A stretch of 64,000 bases of DNA from Eledone cirrhosa. Lineage: Eukaryota > Mollusca > Cephalopoda > Octopoda > Eledonidae. Under the pieces are notes generated by a model. The model did not search any database. It was given only the letters and a program-made list of their open reading frames with translations, and was not told the origin of the DNA. The position numbers and the translations under genes were made by a program. Where the stretch lies: positions 3,432,275-3,496,274 of the forward strand of contig OZ024742.1 in NCBI GenBank assembly GCA_964016885.1, in the 5' to 3' direction. Shown in pieces: positions 11,338-22,149 of this stretch; the first letter of the stretch is position 1; each line of letters opens with the position of its first letter.

Positions 11338-12269
11338 AGAGATGAAATCGAAAATGCAACTGGAGTCTTATTTAAAAAAAAAATATATATATTTATTTGG
11401 TTCCTTTACCGGTTTCGCAGTTCTTCTGCTTTTCATAAGGTGAGTTGAGATGGAGGGTCTGTGGTTTTTCTCACATCTGGTTGGTCTCTGAATATTACTT
11501 GTTTTATATGGAAAAAGTGACTCGAAATGCCAGGTTTTTCGAGAAGTAATTTGATTGGTTTGTCAATAATTATAATAAATTTCGCGCCAGTTCGCGTTAC
11601 AATAGTTCTTCAAATAAGAGGGGGGGGGTTGTCACAGATTGTTTTTTCATATGAGTTTTTGAATTTCTTTTTACTTGAAAAAAAAAGCTCACGAAGGCTT
11701 TTTTTTTGGTTGGTTATAAAAGAAATTATGGCTGTCACGTGAACAAGTTTTCATTAAATTTTCGTGCCCTTATTTGGAAATCCATTCTGTAGCCTTTTTA
11801 GAGAATTTTATGATAAGTGAAAGATAATGGTCAAGAGAAAGGGATGGGAGAATTGTTCTGGTTCAGTGAATATGGTTAGTTCGCTGGGGTGTCAGAATTC
11901 AGATTTTCTATTGAATAAAGAAAGTAAATATATGTATGTTTATTTGTGTGCGTGTGTGTGTGTGTGTGTGTTTGAATTTCTTTACTTAAAAAAAGGTGGC
12001 TCACGAAGGCTTTTTTTTAATAAACGTGATTTGATTGGTTATAAATGAAATGTGGCTGTCACGTGAACAAGTTTTCATTACATTTTCGCGCCCTTATTTG
12101 GAAATCTATTCTGTAGCCTTTATAGAGAATGTTATGACAAGGGAAAGATAGTGGTCAAGAGAAATGGGATTGGGAGAATTGTTCTGGTTTAGTGAATATG
12201 GTTAGTTTGCTGGGGTGTCAGAGTTCAGATTTTCTATTGCAGTAAAGATATGTATGTTTATTTGTGTGC

Positions 12270-12355
<86 letters not shown>

Positions 12356-12617
12356 TGGAAGATGATTATATTAGTAGAAATGGGGGAGGGAGTTGTGTGT
12401 GTGTGTATATGGGTGTTATGTGTGTGTGTGCGAGTATGTTAAGATGGAGAGAATATATATTTTGTGTGTGTGTATATATGTGTGTTGGAAAGTGGTTCTA
12501 TTAGTAGAAATGGGGGAGGGAGTTGTGGGTGTGGGGGTTGTTATGTGTGTGTATGGGTGTTATGTGTGTGGGAGTATGGTTAGCATGTTAAGATGAAGAG
12601 AATATATATATATATAT

Positions 12618-12678
<61 letters not shown>

Positions 12679-12752
12679 GAATATGATTCCTTTAGTAGGA
12701 ATATTTTTGAATGAACATATTTTCCTTACTTATTCGTATTTGTTCTGTTGTC
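11338..12752 (-). repeat. Upstream pseudo-LTR of the PLE
   Basis: About 1.41 kb of direct repeat of 6,265-7,700, differing mainly in TG tract lengths (long (GT)n at 12,270-12,353 and 12,618-12,676). It holds the same internal duplication (period about 325 bp here). It ends sharply at 12,752 within sequence equivalent to the endonuclease C-terminus (ACAACAGAACAAATACG on the minus strand). It would contain the promoter of the element. Confidence 0.85.
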
Positions 12753-12949
12753 TATCAAAAGGAATGTGAATAATGATAAAATTCCGAAAACTTGTCCTTT
12801 GGATCCTGAAATCCCTCACAGCTTAAGTATTGCAGTAGTACAGAAAACAAGTAGATTTTTTGTACAATCTGGTTTCATATAAAATAACGTTATACTGTAT
12901 TTTCTACGACTTGTTCAAGATTGGGCTGCCAAAGGAAATATATAAATAT
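12753..12949. other. Unique DNA, nothing recognised
   Basis: AT-rich host flank immediately outside the PLE terminal repeat, with no open frame or repeat that I recognise. Confidence 0.6.
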
Positions 12950-13137
12950 TAATGGCAGTATCGGTAGAGGGTCGGACACCATGCTTTCCAGCAAAGAGTT
13001 ACGGCCCTTTATGGTCTGAGTTCAAATCCCGGCGAGGTTAACTTTGCCTTTCATCCTTACGGGTTCGATAAAATAAAGTACCAGTAATAAACTGGTTAAT
13101 TGCTGGCCTTGTGCCAAAAGTAGAAACAATTAATTAT
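12950..13137 (+). mobile_element. tRNA-derived cephalopod-type SINE
   Basis: The head GGCAGTATCGGTAGAGGGTC and GAGTTCAAATCCCGGCGAGG resemble the A and B boxes of an RNA polymerase III promoter. The body CTTTGCCTTTCATCCTTACG and AAAATAAAGTACCAGTAA follows, then GCTGGCCTTGTGCCAAAAGT and an A/T-rich tail. SINEs are non-coding and rely on a LINE for mobility. Confidence 0.88.
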
Positions 13138-13482
13138 ATCCAGTGTTATGCCATTTTAATATGGTTGCATACTACAGCTTGTAATCAAGTGACGAACGCT
13201 GAAACGATAGATTTTAAGTGAACGGTGTTTATATAGGTGTATGTTATGTAGAAGTATATAATGACATTTTGGAATCTCTCTCTTGCTTATTCTAAGTGTA
13301 CCATTAGTTTCCTTCGTCTATCTATATCTCACTATATATTCCTATTTTCCCTCCCCTGCTTATATCTGTCTCTTTCTCACTTTCTCTTCTCTCTTCATTG
13401 ATCACTTCTTCCTCTTTCATTATCACACTCCTCTATGCCGTTCTCTGTCTCTCTTTCTCACAATCTACCTACCTACATAGTA

Positions 13483-13539
<57 letters not shown>

Positions 13540-13799
13540 CCAATCTACCTTTCAATCTATCTATCTGTATATCTACCTATCTATCTATTTATTTCTTCTA
13601 TCTGACGCAATCTAATACTAATGCATAATAATTATGTTTACCCCAGACACAATATCCTTAATGTATATTTAACAGAGCAGCAAGATGACTTCTATAATAT
13701 TCTATCATATTATTAACATGCTATTCAATTATATTCCACCAATCTTCAGTACACCATATTAGTCTATCAAGATGGAACCGAGATATACAGCCTAAAGTA
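13138..13799. repeat. CT-rich region with (TATC)n microsatellite
   Basis: Unique AT-rich DNA to 13,270, then a pyrimidine-rich stretch. An almost pure (TATC)n run lies at about 13,486-13,540 with decayed units to 13,595. No gene seen; the Ser/Leu-rich open frames only reflect the pyrimidine bias. Confidence 0.85.
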
Positions 13800-14090
13800 A
13801 TCTTATATAATGTATATGAATAAACTCGAAAAACACTGTGGAAAGTGTGTTGGAATTACAATCATAATGTGGTGAGTTCGATTCCTGAACTGTGTGAATC
13901 TTCATTTCACATTGTTCCAGTATACTTAGGTAAAATTGAGTACCAGAAGTATCTGGGAATTTACCCCTGCAATAGACAGGTGTCCTGTCCAAGAGGATGT
14001 CTTTTGCTCTCAGACGCTTAACGCCACATACACCGGGATAATCACCGGCTTGCTGAGACTCCGGACGCGTGACAGACTTTAGACTTGTAA
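13800..14090 (+). mobile_element. Second SINE type, tRNA-like with GTTCGATTCC box
   Basis: GGTGAGTTCGATTCCTGAAC fits a B box and is preceded by GAATTACAATCATAATG. The downstream part contains CACCGGGATAATCACCGGCT and GCTGAGACTCCGGACG, a tail I associate with another octopus/squid SINE family. It has no coding potential. Its 5' start is poorly defined. Confidence 0.6.
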
Positions 14091-14515
14091 AGATGACTGT
14101 AGTTAAGGAGATTCACCACCAGATGGTTTCGTTTTTACCCTCACTACTAGGTACAATGGGTAAGTGCCTGATACTATGGATCGAAACATAGTGCCCTTAT
14201 GGCAGCCCCCAGAAATTGATCGTCAACCATGTCGATAGCTTTTTATTGGTTTAATCCCAGATCATTCTTTGATGTACTACCAGGAATTGCACAGGAATTG
14301 CGTCTCCGACTTCACTTCTACCGAAAAGTGCCAACTTCATAGTGAGCCCCTTTGCCAAAGTATTTAAGTCTGTAGTTAGGGGTCGGAAATTTTCTGTTAC
14401 TTCTTCGTTTTACGGTTCCTTTTCACAGCAAGGCCACATCTCTCCGGTTCATATGATTGGGAATACTCTAGATCTGCTGTGAGCTGCATTATACGCTTGT
14501 TATGACGGTAGCGAA
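14091..14515. other. Unique DNA, nothing recognised
   Basis: No open frame, tandem repeat or known element was recognised on either strand. Confidence 0.5.
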
Positions 14516-14698
14516 TAATAATTCTTTCTACTTTTGGCACAAGGCCAGTAATTATCCCATTGCATTACTGGTACTTTATTTTATCGACCCTGTAAGGATG
14601 AAAGGCAAAGTTAACCTCGGCGGGATTTGAACTCAGATCATGAAGGGAGGTAACTCTATGCTTCAAAGCATAGCGTCCGACCCTCTACCGATAATGCC
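14516..14698 (-). mobile_element. SINE copy 1 of a four-copy cluster
   Basis: Reverse complement of the SINE at 12,950, from the CTACTTTTGGCACAAGGCCA tail to CCGACCCTCTACCGATAATG at the head. The internal promoter boxes are recognisable. Confidence 0.88.
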
Positions 14699-14850
14699 AG
14701 AATAATTGTTTCTACTTTTGGCACAAGGCCAGCAATTACCCAATGCATTACTGGTACTTTATTCTATCGACCCCGGAAGGATGAAAGGCAAAGTTAACCT
14801 CGGCGGGATTTGAACTCAGATCATACAGGGAGGTAACTATAATGCCAGAA
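14699..14850 (-). mobile_element. SINE copy 2, internally deleted near the head
   Basis: Abuts copy 1 in the same orientation. It keeps the tail, body and B box, then jumps from GGGAGGTAACT directly to ATAATGCCAGA, so about 35 bp of the head is missing relative to copy 1. Confidence 0.82.
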
Positions 14851-15010
14851 TAATAATAATAATTGTTTCTACCTTTCGCACAAAGCCAGCAATTTGAAAT
14901 GAAGAGAAATGTCTATTAAATCGACCCCAGTGCGTTACTGGTATTTTATTTCTATTGACCCCGAAACGACTAAAGGCAGAGCTAATCTCTGTACTATTTG
15001 AACTCGGTTC
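14851..15010 (-). mobile_element. SINE copy 3, divergent and head-truncated
   Basis: After an (ATA)n spacer comes CTACCTTTCGCACAAAGCCA, then an additional block AAATCGACCCCAGTGCGTTA that copies 1 and 2 lack. The B-box side ends near TTTGAACTCGGTTC. It is more decayed than its neighbours. Confidence 0.75.
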
Positions 15011-15192
15011 TTATATAGGCAAAAGGTCAGCAATTTGGGGGGAGGGAAAAGTCGATTAAATCGACCCCAGTGCATTACTGGTGCTTTATTTATCGACCCC
15101 GTAAGCTAACTTCGGCAGGATTTGAACTCAGAACGTAAACGGCTATAACCCTATGCTGCGAAGCATGGTGTCCGACGCTCTACCGATAATAA
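15011..15192 (-). mobile_element. SINE copy 4, longer subtype
   Basis: Contains the GATTAAATCGACCCCAGTGC block and a G-rich stretch (TTTGGGGGGAGGGAAAAGTC), typical of the longer version of this SINE. It ends at the head CATGGTGTCCGACGCTCTAC. It runs straight into a trinucleotide repeat. Confidence 0.85.
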
Positions 15193-15410
15193 TAACGTCA
15201 GCAGCAGCAACAACAACAACAACAACAGTAACACCAACGTCAACAGCAACAACGACAGCAGCAACAATAACAGCAACACCATCACCAACAGTAGCAGCAA
15301 CGTCAGCAGCCCCACCAGCTACAGCAACGACTGCAACAATAACTACAACAATAACATCAGCAACAATAACAACAACAACTACTACATCAACCACAACAAT
15401 GATTATTTCT
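15193..15410. repeat. Degenerate (CAA/CAG)n trinucleotide tract
   Basis: An ACA/GCA/AAC triplet mixture beginning exactly at the SINE head at 15,192. The Thr/Ala-rich and Val/Ala-rich open frames on opposite strands are translations of the triplet repeat and do not support a gene. Confidence 0.88.
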
Positions 15411-15872
15411 ATTGTTTCTATTTCCTGACTTCGCCAGAGATTACTATAGAGATAAGCTCACTAAACTTTACATTACTCAGATAACTCTAAATAAAAACTT
15501 TACAAGTGTACTTATTAACCTCTGATCGTTAAACATTCCATTCTTTATGATTGGAAGGAGGTAGAGATCAAAGGTAATTAAGACTTGTGAAAAAAATGAA
15601 TCTTTGATCACATGACAGTTATAATTACAAGAATTATCGTCTTATTATATTTACTTTTGTTAATCAGAAATCATTTTATTTACGTTTCTTGTTTTTCATG
15701 TTTTAGAAAGAAAAATTATCTTTGAGAGAATATCTAGAAAATACTGGATTGATAATAAGGTGAAGTTGGTGCAGACGTTTCTCATGATACTATAACATAT
15801 AAGATATCTCGAGGGAGGCGAGAAACTAATGCTTGACTCTCGTCTTGTTTTCTCTTTTGTCAGATATTCCAA
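15411..15872. other. Unique DNA, nothing recognised
   Basis: AT-rich sequence with no recognisable element or open frame on either strand. Confidence 0.5.
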
Positions 15873-15975
15873 AGTGTGTGTGTATGTATGTGTGTGTGTG
15901 TATGTGTGTATGTGTGTGTGTATGTGTGTATGTGTGTGTGTGTGTCTGTATGTGTGTCTGTATGTGTCTGTATGT
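15873..15975. repeat. (TG)n microsatellite with TATG/TCTG variants
   Basis: A tract of GTGTGTATGTATGTGTGTGT type, about 100 bp. Cys/Val-rich open frames here are artefacts of the repeat. Confidence 0.9.
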
Positions 15976-16697
15976 GGTCCCCGCACTAATTTCTTCCGTC
16001 AAATTAGAAAGACGGCGGCCCACTGAAGGAGAAGCCCCGTGAGGTGTCTCTGGTACTGCTCAGATGGAGAGGTAGTACCCGTCCCTCCCCTTTTCATTTT
16101 TTCTTCTTACACATCCTTTTTTCTTCCATTTTTTGTTCCCTTTTATAGAGTATTTTGTTGTTTTCTTTTTAGATACTGCTCAATCATTTTTATATGATTT
16201 TATCCTTGAAATAATAGTTTCTTTTGGTAAAAACAAAACGTTGATCAGTGATGTTGAACAGAATCGTTGTAGCAGAGTATATATATGCTAAACTAGCAGC
16301 ATAAAGAGCCACGTTAGGAGGGGAAGCTATTACTTGTTACATGATTCAACGAGAAATAAACCAAAGAATTGATCATTAAAAGTTCCTGTAATGATTCCCA
16401 TGTAGAATGTTTAACGTCGTATTTTAAAACATAAAACTACGATAGCATTAGTGAAATATCTGAGAGTAATGTTTAATATAACGTAGTTTCAACTGCAATT
16501 ATTTAGAGGACGTATAACTATTGATTACAGGAGGACTACAAGGAAATGTGCAGGATTTAATGATGAAACGGTTGTAAGGTTTTTGATGAGAAAAATCTCG
16601 TCCTAGAACTTAAATGGATATGGAAAACCATAAACAAGGTTACTTTCTCTATCCTTCGCTGTATATATATATATATATATGAGTGCGTGTGTATATT

Positions 16698-16734
<37 letters not shown>

Positions 16735-16919
16735 CCACATAAACATACATGCAAAGACTGCTATACACATATATATTATATATTTATATTTGATTATGCC
16801 TAAAGTTATGTGTGAGGCCCTAAACTTCCCATTGAAATTATCCATCAGATACCTTCTCATCATCTTATTCATCTAATACATCTCTGTTACCATTCCAAAT
16901 TTTAGTTAGTCATTGGTGA
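15976..16919. repeat. Unique DNA with a central (TA)n tract
   Basis: (TA)n lies at about 16,662-16,680 and 16,700-16,730. The rest has no recognised gene or repeat family on either strand. Confidence 0.6.
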
Positions 16920-17110
16920 ATTGGCAGTATCGGTAGATGGTTGGACGCCATGCTTGCTTTCTAACATAGTTACGTCCCTTTATGGTCTGAGTTCAAATTC
17001 CACTGAGGGCACTTTGCCTTTCATCCTTACGGGGTCGATAAAATAAAGTACCAGTAATGCACTGAGATAATTGCTGGCCTTGTGCCGAAAGTGGAAAGTA
17101 TTATTATTAT
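16920..17110 (+). mobile_element. tRNA-derived SINE
   Basis: GGCAGTATCGGTAGATGGTT head, GAGTTCAAATTCCACTGAGG B box, CATCCTTACGGGGTCGATAA body, and GCTGGCCTTGTGCCGAAAGT followed by an (ATT)n tail. Confidence 0.88.
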
Positions 17111-17342
17111 CATTATTGTTTTCTGTCGTTCTTTTCATCTGTTTTTGTATGTTTCCCCTCACCTCAGGTAGTCATTAGACGTGCCGAGCAACGGATGTAT
17201 ATCAAATGATCCGAAGAGTAATCGGAATTTGGATAAGACAGGCACATATTACCTAAAGAGATGTACATAAATGTATAATAGCGATGAGGGTGTCCACACA
17301 CACACAGACAAACACACCCACACCCATATATATATATATATA

Positions 17343-17387
<45 letters not shown>

Positions 17388-17445
17388 CTGAATAAACTTC
17401 ATGACGATACTCTGAATCCTAGCACCTAGTTATTATTGCGTGTGA
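17111..17445. repeat. Unique DNA with (CA)n, (TA)n and (TG)n tracts
   Basis: A CA-rich block, a short (TA)n and a clean (GT)n run occupy about 17,296-17,386. Elsewhere nothing is recognised. Confidence 0.75.
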
Positions 17446-17620
17446 TTGGCAATATCGGTAGAGAGTCGGACGCCAAGCTTTCCACCATAGTTACGTCCCT
17501 TTACGGTCTGAGTTCAAATCCCGCCGACGTTAACTTTGCCTTTCATTCTTACGGGGTCGATAAAATAAAGTACCAGTAATGTATTTGCTGGCCTTGTGCC
17601 AAAAAGTAGAAACAATTATT
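17446..17620 (+). mobile_element. tRNA-derived SINE, slightly shortened
   Basis: Same family as at 16,920. The part between CAGTAATG and TTGCTGGCCTTG is shorter than in other copies. The tail is (AATT)-rich. Confidence 0.87.
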
Positions 17621-17639
17621 AATTATATATACGTATGTA

Positions 17640-17815
17640 GATTCCCGAGTTGTGTCGGGGGTAACCCCAGTAAAATAAGAGACTTATTAGATCGGTAGAG
17701 TATAGGCATCTGTATTGTATATAGAAATGACGTATACGGGACTAGAACAGTTTCATTCGTATGAAATCATCAGGAATCTTATTTCATACGGATGAAACAG
17801 TTTAGTCCTATATAC
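17640..17815 (-). repeat. Hairpin repeat related to 4,912-5,935
   Basis: The tail (CCGAGTTGTGTCGGGGGTAA, reverse complement of the tail form at 5,895-5,925) precedes a tight hairpin. Arms are 17,731-17,765 and 17,779-17,813, with GACTAGAACAGTTTCATTCG and its inverse. The loop is built on CATCAGGAATC. The arms lack the long microsatellite core of the 5 kb copy. Confidence 0.75.
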
Positions 17816-18377
17816 TTATCTATTTTTTGCGAGAGAAAAGTGAATCAGTTGATTGAATTTAATATAAATTGTATACCTGTTTGCCTGTCGTCCCTCTCCC
17901 TATTTTTTTCTTCAACCTCTTCTGTCTTCTTTGTTTATGTATATAGTGATGGTGATGATTATGGTGAGAGTGCTGTATGCGACATGAGCCACTACATTAT
18001 TTAATCTGCATTGGAAATATTTTTTTTTTCAAAAGACCCATTTGTTAGATCAATAAATCGAACACAATATTGTTTTATGATTTCTACATGGCTCATTGGG
18101 TTATTTCTGCATAAAAGTTTAAAAGAAGAAGAGTGGTGAAATGAATGTGGTCAAGTAAAATTGGCTGAAATCATAGTTGTATGTGTGATTGCGACATTTG
18201 ACCAATTAGATAGGATATAAGAATTCTACTTAGAAATTAAACATCAATGGATTTGGGAGGAGGGGGGGGGGGGAGGGGGTAGCATTCACTGCCAAACTTC
18301 TCTAATGAAGCTGTCCCTACCACAAAGAATGTCTTCTCATATACAACACCAACAGTGTGTGTGGGGGGGGGGGGGAG
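17816..18377. other. Unique DNA with two poly-G runs
   Basis: No element recognised. G-rich runs occur at 18,258-18,280 and 18,362-18,376. Confidence 0.55.
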
Positions 18378-18542
18378 AACATAAATTAAATCCAGCCCAT
18401 TGCCTAAATTATAATTTAATTTATTGACCCACGCAAGGATGAACGTCAAAATTAACCTTGGTAGGATTTGAAATCAGAATGAAAAGGGCCGTAACTCTAT
18501 GCCGCAAAGCATGGTGTCCGACGCTCTTCCGATACTGCCAAC
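18378..18542 (-). mobile_element. Divergent SINE whose head runs into a minisatellite
   Basis: Body AGGATGAACGTCAAAATTAA and B box GGATTTGAAATCAGAATG are decayed. The head is clear: GCATGGTGTCCGACGCTCTT then CCGATACTGCCAA. That last motif is the start of the 27-bp repeat unit that follows. Confidence 0.8.
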
Positions 18543-19525
18543 ACACCACCACCCTTCGATACTGCCAACACACCACCACCCTCAGATACTGCCAACACAC
18601 CACCACCCTCAGATACTGCCAACACACCACCACCCTCAGATACTGCCAACACACCACCACCCTCAGATACTGCCAACACACCACCACCCTCAGATACTGC
18701 CAACACACCACCACCCTCAGATACTGCCAACACACCACCACCGCCCGATACTGCCAACACACCACCACCCCCCGATACTGCCAACACACCACCACCCCCC
18801 GATACTGCCAACACACCACCACCCCCCGATACTGCCAACACACCACCACCCCCCGATACTGCCAACACACCACCACCCCCCGATACTGCCAACACACCAC
18901 CCCCCCCGATACTGCCAACACACCACCACCGCCCGATACTGCCAACACACCACCACCCTCAGATACTGCCAACACACCACCACCGCCCGATACTGCCAAC
19001 ACACCACCACCGCCCGATACTGCCAACACACCAGCACCCTCCGATACTGCCAACACACCACCACCGCCCGATACTGCCAACACACCACCACCGCCCGATA
19101 CTGCCAACACACCACCACCGCCCGATACTGCCAACACACCACCTCCGCCCGATACTGCCAACACACCACCACCGCCCGATACTGCCAACACACCACCACC
19201 GCCCGATACTGCCAACACACCACCACCCTCAGATACTGCCAACACACCACCACCGCCCGATACTGCCAACACACCACCACCGCCCGATACTGCCAACACA
19301 CCACCACCGCCCGATACTGCCAACACACCACCACCCTCAGATACTGCCAACACACCACCACCGCCCGATACTGCCAACACACCACCACCGCCCGATACTG
19401 CCAACACACCACCACCGCCCGATACTGCCAACACACCACCACCGCCCGATACTGCCAACACACCACCACCCTCCGATACTGCCAACACACCAGCACCCTC
19501 CGATACTGCCAACACACCAGCACAC
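18531..19525. repeat. 27-bp minisatellite, about 37 copies, seeded by a SINE end
   Basis: The unit starts GATACTGCCAACACACCACC and ends in one of CCCTCA, CGCCC, CCCCC or CCTCC. Variants occur in blocks, first CCCTCA, then CCCCC, then mostly CGCCC, as expected from local duplication and slippage. The GATACTGCCAA part is the reverse complement of the SINE head TTGGCAGTATC. As 27 is a multiple of three and the unit has no stop in several frames, long Pro/Thr-rich and Gly/Val-rich frames appear on both strands; these are not genes. One unit near 18,900 is shorter and shifts frame. Confidence 0.93.
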
Positions 19526-19850
19526 CTTACCAGAGGATATATTGCTATTTGAAGGTCACATATGTATTCGTTTCTCCCGCCTCTTAAACACGAGAACCAG
19601 TAAGAGGGGAAGGTTTACAGGTGTGCCTAATACAAAGATTAGGAGAGGGTGTTGGGTAATACTCTACATAAGTAAATGTCAAAATATCTCATATCTCATT
19701 CTCCTTCAATTTTAGAAAAGTAGTTCCTACAAATGAAACATTTGTCATCAAAACCTATCGATTTCGATCACCTTTGTTTCATTATTTCGATCACCGGAAG
19801 AACCAGCTCTTGGAATTAACATGTAAGTTGCTGTTCCTTCGCTGATACTT

Positions 19851-19856
<6 letters not shown>
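19526..19856. other. Unique DNA, nothing recognised
   Basis: Flank of the minisatellite; no gene or repeat family recognised. Confidence 0.5.
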
Positions 19857-19902
<46 letters not shown>

Positions 19903-20125
19903 AAAAAGTATGATCCCGACGGCAGAGCTGAAGCCGTTTCGACGTTTATTTCTGGACTATTTCCAGAAATAGCCGTCGATACGGCTTGAGCTCTGCCGTC
20001 GGGGCCATACTTTTTGCCTATTTCCCACTCTACTACCCTAAGTATTGAGTACTCTGGTGCGTTATGGTCCATCGAGTCCCTTACCAAAATTACTTTGTTA
20101 TATATATATATATATATATATATAT
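19857..20125. repeat. (TA)n-embedded hairpin element
   Basis: Arms 19,903-19,944 and 19,974-20,015 are near-perfect inverses (AAAAAGTATGATCCCGACGG against CCGTCGGGGCCATACTTTTT). The loop contains a second palindrome, ATTTCTGGA/TCCAGAAAT. A one-sided tail (TTCCCACTCTACTACCCTAA to about 20,095) follows, with GTATTGAGTACTC resembling the tail motif of the hairpins at 5 kb and 26.9 kb. (TA)n flanks both sides. Confidence 0.85.
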
Positions 20126-20442
20126 GCAGATAAAGAGATAGGAGAGAGAGAGAAAAAAGATTTAGTGAAAGGAAGAGAGAGACAGATGGAGACAGAAAAA
20201 GAGTGAGAGGGGGAGATATTGATAGATATATAGATATATATAATAGGCAGAAAAAATATTACATTAGATTTGCTCAATGGAATATCTCATGAGATCAAAG
20301 TATATGTAGTATAGAACGATAATAATCTTATTGACATGCCGTTAACGCTGAAGTTTCGTTGAATTAACACTTTAATATAACGTAGATTAGCGAGAGTCAT
20401 TAAGGTGAACAGTTTCCTGCCGAAGATTGAATATATAACTGA
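20126..20442. other. Purine-rich and unique DNA
   Basis: GA-rich sequence (GAGAGAGAGAAAAAAGA type) to about 20,215, then AT-rich unique DNA. No gene seen. Confidence 0.6.
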
Positions 20443-21352
20443 CTAGCAGTAAAGCCCGGCGTTGCTCGGGGTCGCTCAGTAGCTGTGTTAAAGTTACAAC
20501 GTTAAGTTTCTTTATTGGCTTAAAAACTGTAGTGTCTACTGTGCAGACTTGCATGTGGTGTTTTTGATTAATATTCCCTCAACCAACAATATGCCTTATG
20601 AAGTTAAGAAAACATAATGATAACCCGAATGTTATAACAAAAGAGGATGCTGGGGATAAAAACTGCACTGGTTATTTATTAACAAAGATCGAAAATGTAA
20701 ACACTGCAACGCAGAGAAAAACATTAGCGTAACCAAATTATCAGTTATGTCTGTCTGCACGCCTATATCACCTCTCTGCACGACTGTCTGTCTGCACGCC
20801 TATATCACCTCTCTGCACGACTGTCTGTCTGCACGCCTATATCACCTCTCTGCACGACTGTCTGTCTGCACGCCTATATCACCTCTCTGCACGACTGTCT
20901 GTCTGCACGACTGTCTGTCTGCACGCCTAACGACGAAATATTTGCTTGTTTTACGTAGTCTTTAAATAGACTTGTTTTCAAGTAAAAATATTGTTTTAAA
21001 ATGCTTTTAAATGGAAATGAAGCAAAACGGAAGCTTAGTGTTTGAATGTTCGTGTATTGTGTTAATGTCATTTTAAACGCTGAGAAAGCCAGCGTAATTT
21101 TTTACGTAAGACGCTCAATGTAAACAGAACAAAGGGAAATAACTGATCACTTACGCTCAAAAATCGATACATTATATTCGATTTCGTCACATAGGGTGGG
21201 TCAATTTGAAATTTTTTTTTTTTCGATGTCTTCGCTAGGGCTCAATGTACAAGTATAGCAATTTAGGTGCAATTCCGTGAGAGATTCTAAGAGGAGATGT
21301 GTGCCAAAAATCGATAGACAGACAGACAACCACAGTTTTATATATATAGATT
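20443..21352 (-). mobile_element. Non-autonomous Helentron-like element with 37-bp tandem repeats
   Basis: On the minus strand it begins TCTATATATATAAAACTG with TGTCTGTCTGTC close by. It ends with a small CCCGAGCAACGCCGGGC stem and TACTGCTAGT. I associate this pair of ends with Helitron-2/Helentron elements, which move by a rolling-circle Rep-helicase made elsewhere. The interior has a 37-bp tandem unit (TGTCTGTCTGCACGCCTATA...) repeated about 4.5 times at 20,746-20,930. A central tandem array is typical of Helentron-derived non-autonomous elements. No helicase is encoded. Confidence 0.65.
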
Positions 21353-21627
<275 letters not shown>

Positions 21628-21790
21628 AGAATGGTAGAGTCGTTAGAACATCAGAATGCTTTGCGGTATTTGTTTCGGCTCTATACACTCTTAGTTCAAA
21701 TCCCGCCGAGGTCTACTTTCCCTGACATCCATTCTAAGACGATAAAAACAAGTACCAGTCAAATACTGGAGTTCATTCTTCGTCAATATC
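21628..21790 (+). mobile_element. Divergent tRNA-derived SINE
   Basis: GTTCAAATCCCGCCGAGG is a clear B box, with GATAAAAACAAGTACCAGTC as the decayed body and GGTAGAGTCG at the head. The 3' tail is missing. Confidence 0.72.
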
Positions 21791-22149
21791 CCCTTCTTAC
21801 TTTCATGCTCTCACTCTATCTAACTTTCAATGGAAGAAATTTGTTGCATTTAGATATGGAGAGGCGTCAGTTTCCGCCAGGTATAAAAATGCCCTAGAAA
21901 CGCCGTGTGTCAATATGGCGTCAGTAAGACTCCCTCGGTATGTACGGAACAATTCATCCACACAAATTTTCACGTATAAAAAGCTTATTCTAAATTTCAA
22001 ACTAAATGTATTTCTGCAATCAGCAGGACAAGACGAATCAATAGAGGTATAATCGATATAAGTATTAGGAATCAAATTTGGAGTAAATCGACCCGATGGG
22101 TCGTATGAATGGATCAGAGCAGAGCACATAGGTAATGGTTTCTGATTGA
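21791..22149. other. Unique DNA, nothing recognised
   Basis: Short open frames on both strands lack any motif; none is supported. Confidence 0.5.

Larger units (their letters stand above)
6265..12752 (-). mobile_element. Penelope-like element with long direct terminal repeats
   Basis: In minus-strand order the element runs: upstream terminal repeat (12,752-11,338), a small ORF (11,234-10,638), RT (10,063-8,702), GIY-YIG endonuclease (8,308-7,793), downstream terminal repeat (7,700-6,265). This is the classic PLE layout of RT then C-terminal GIY-YIG, with pseudo-LTRs in tandem. The upstream repeat begins with the last codons of the endonuclease, so it is best read as a 5'-truncated copy of the same element placed in tandem. 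The pol frame has two stops. Confidence 0.88.

Noticed and set aside
15143..15428. Thr/Ala-rich open frame
   Set aside because: Triplet-repeat translation, open on both strands.
18531..19525. Possible CRISPR array
   Set aside because: Units are contiguous 27-bp tandem copies without unique spacers, and the sequence context is animal.
18458..19587. Open frames of about 360 codons on both strands
   Set aside because: They are translations of a 27-bp minisatellite whose length is a multiple of three; frames are open on both strands at once and no domain is present.
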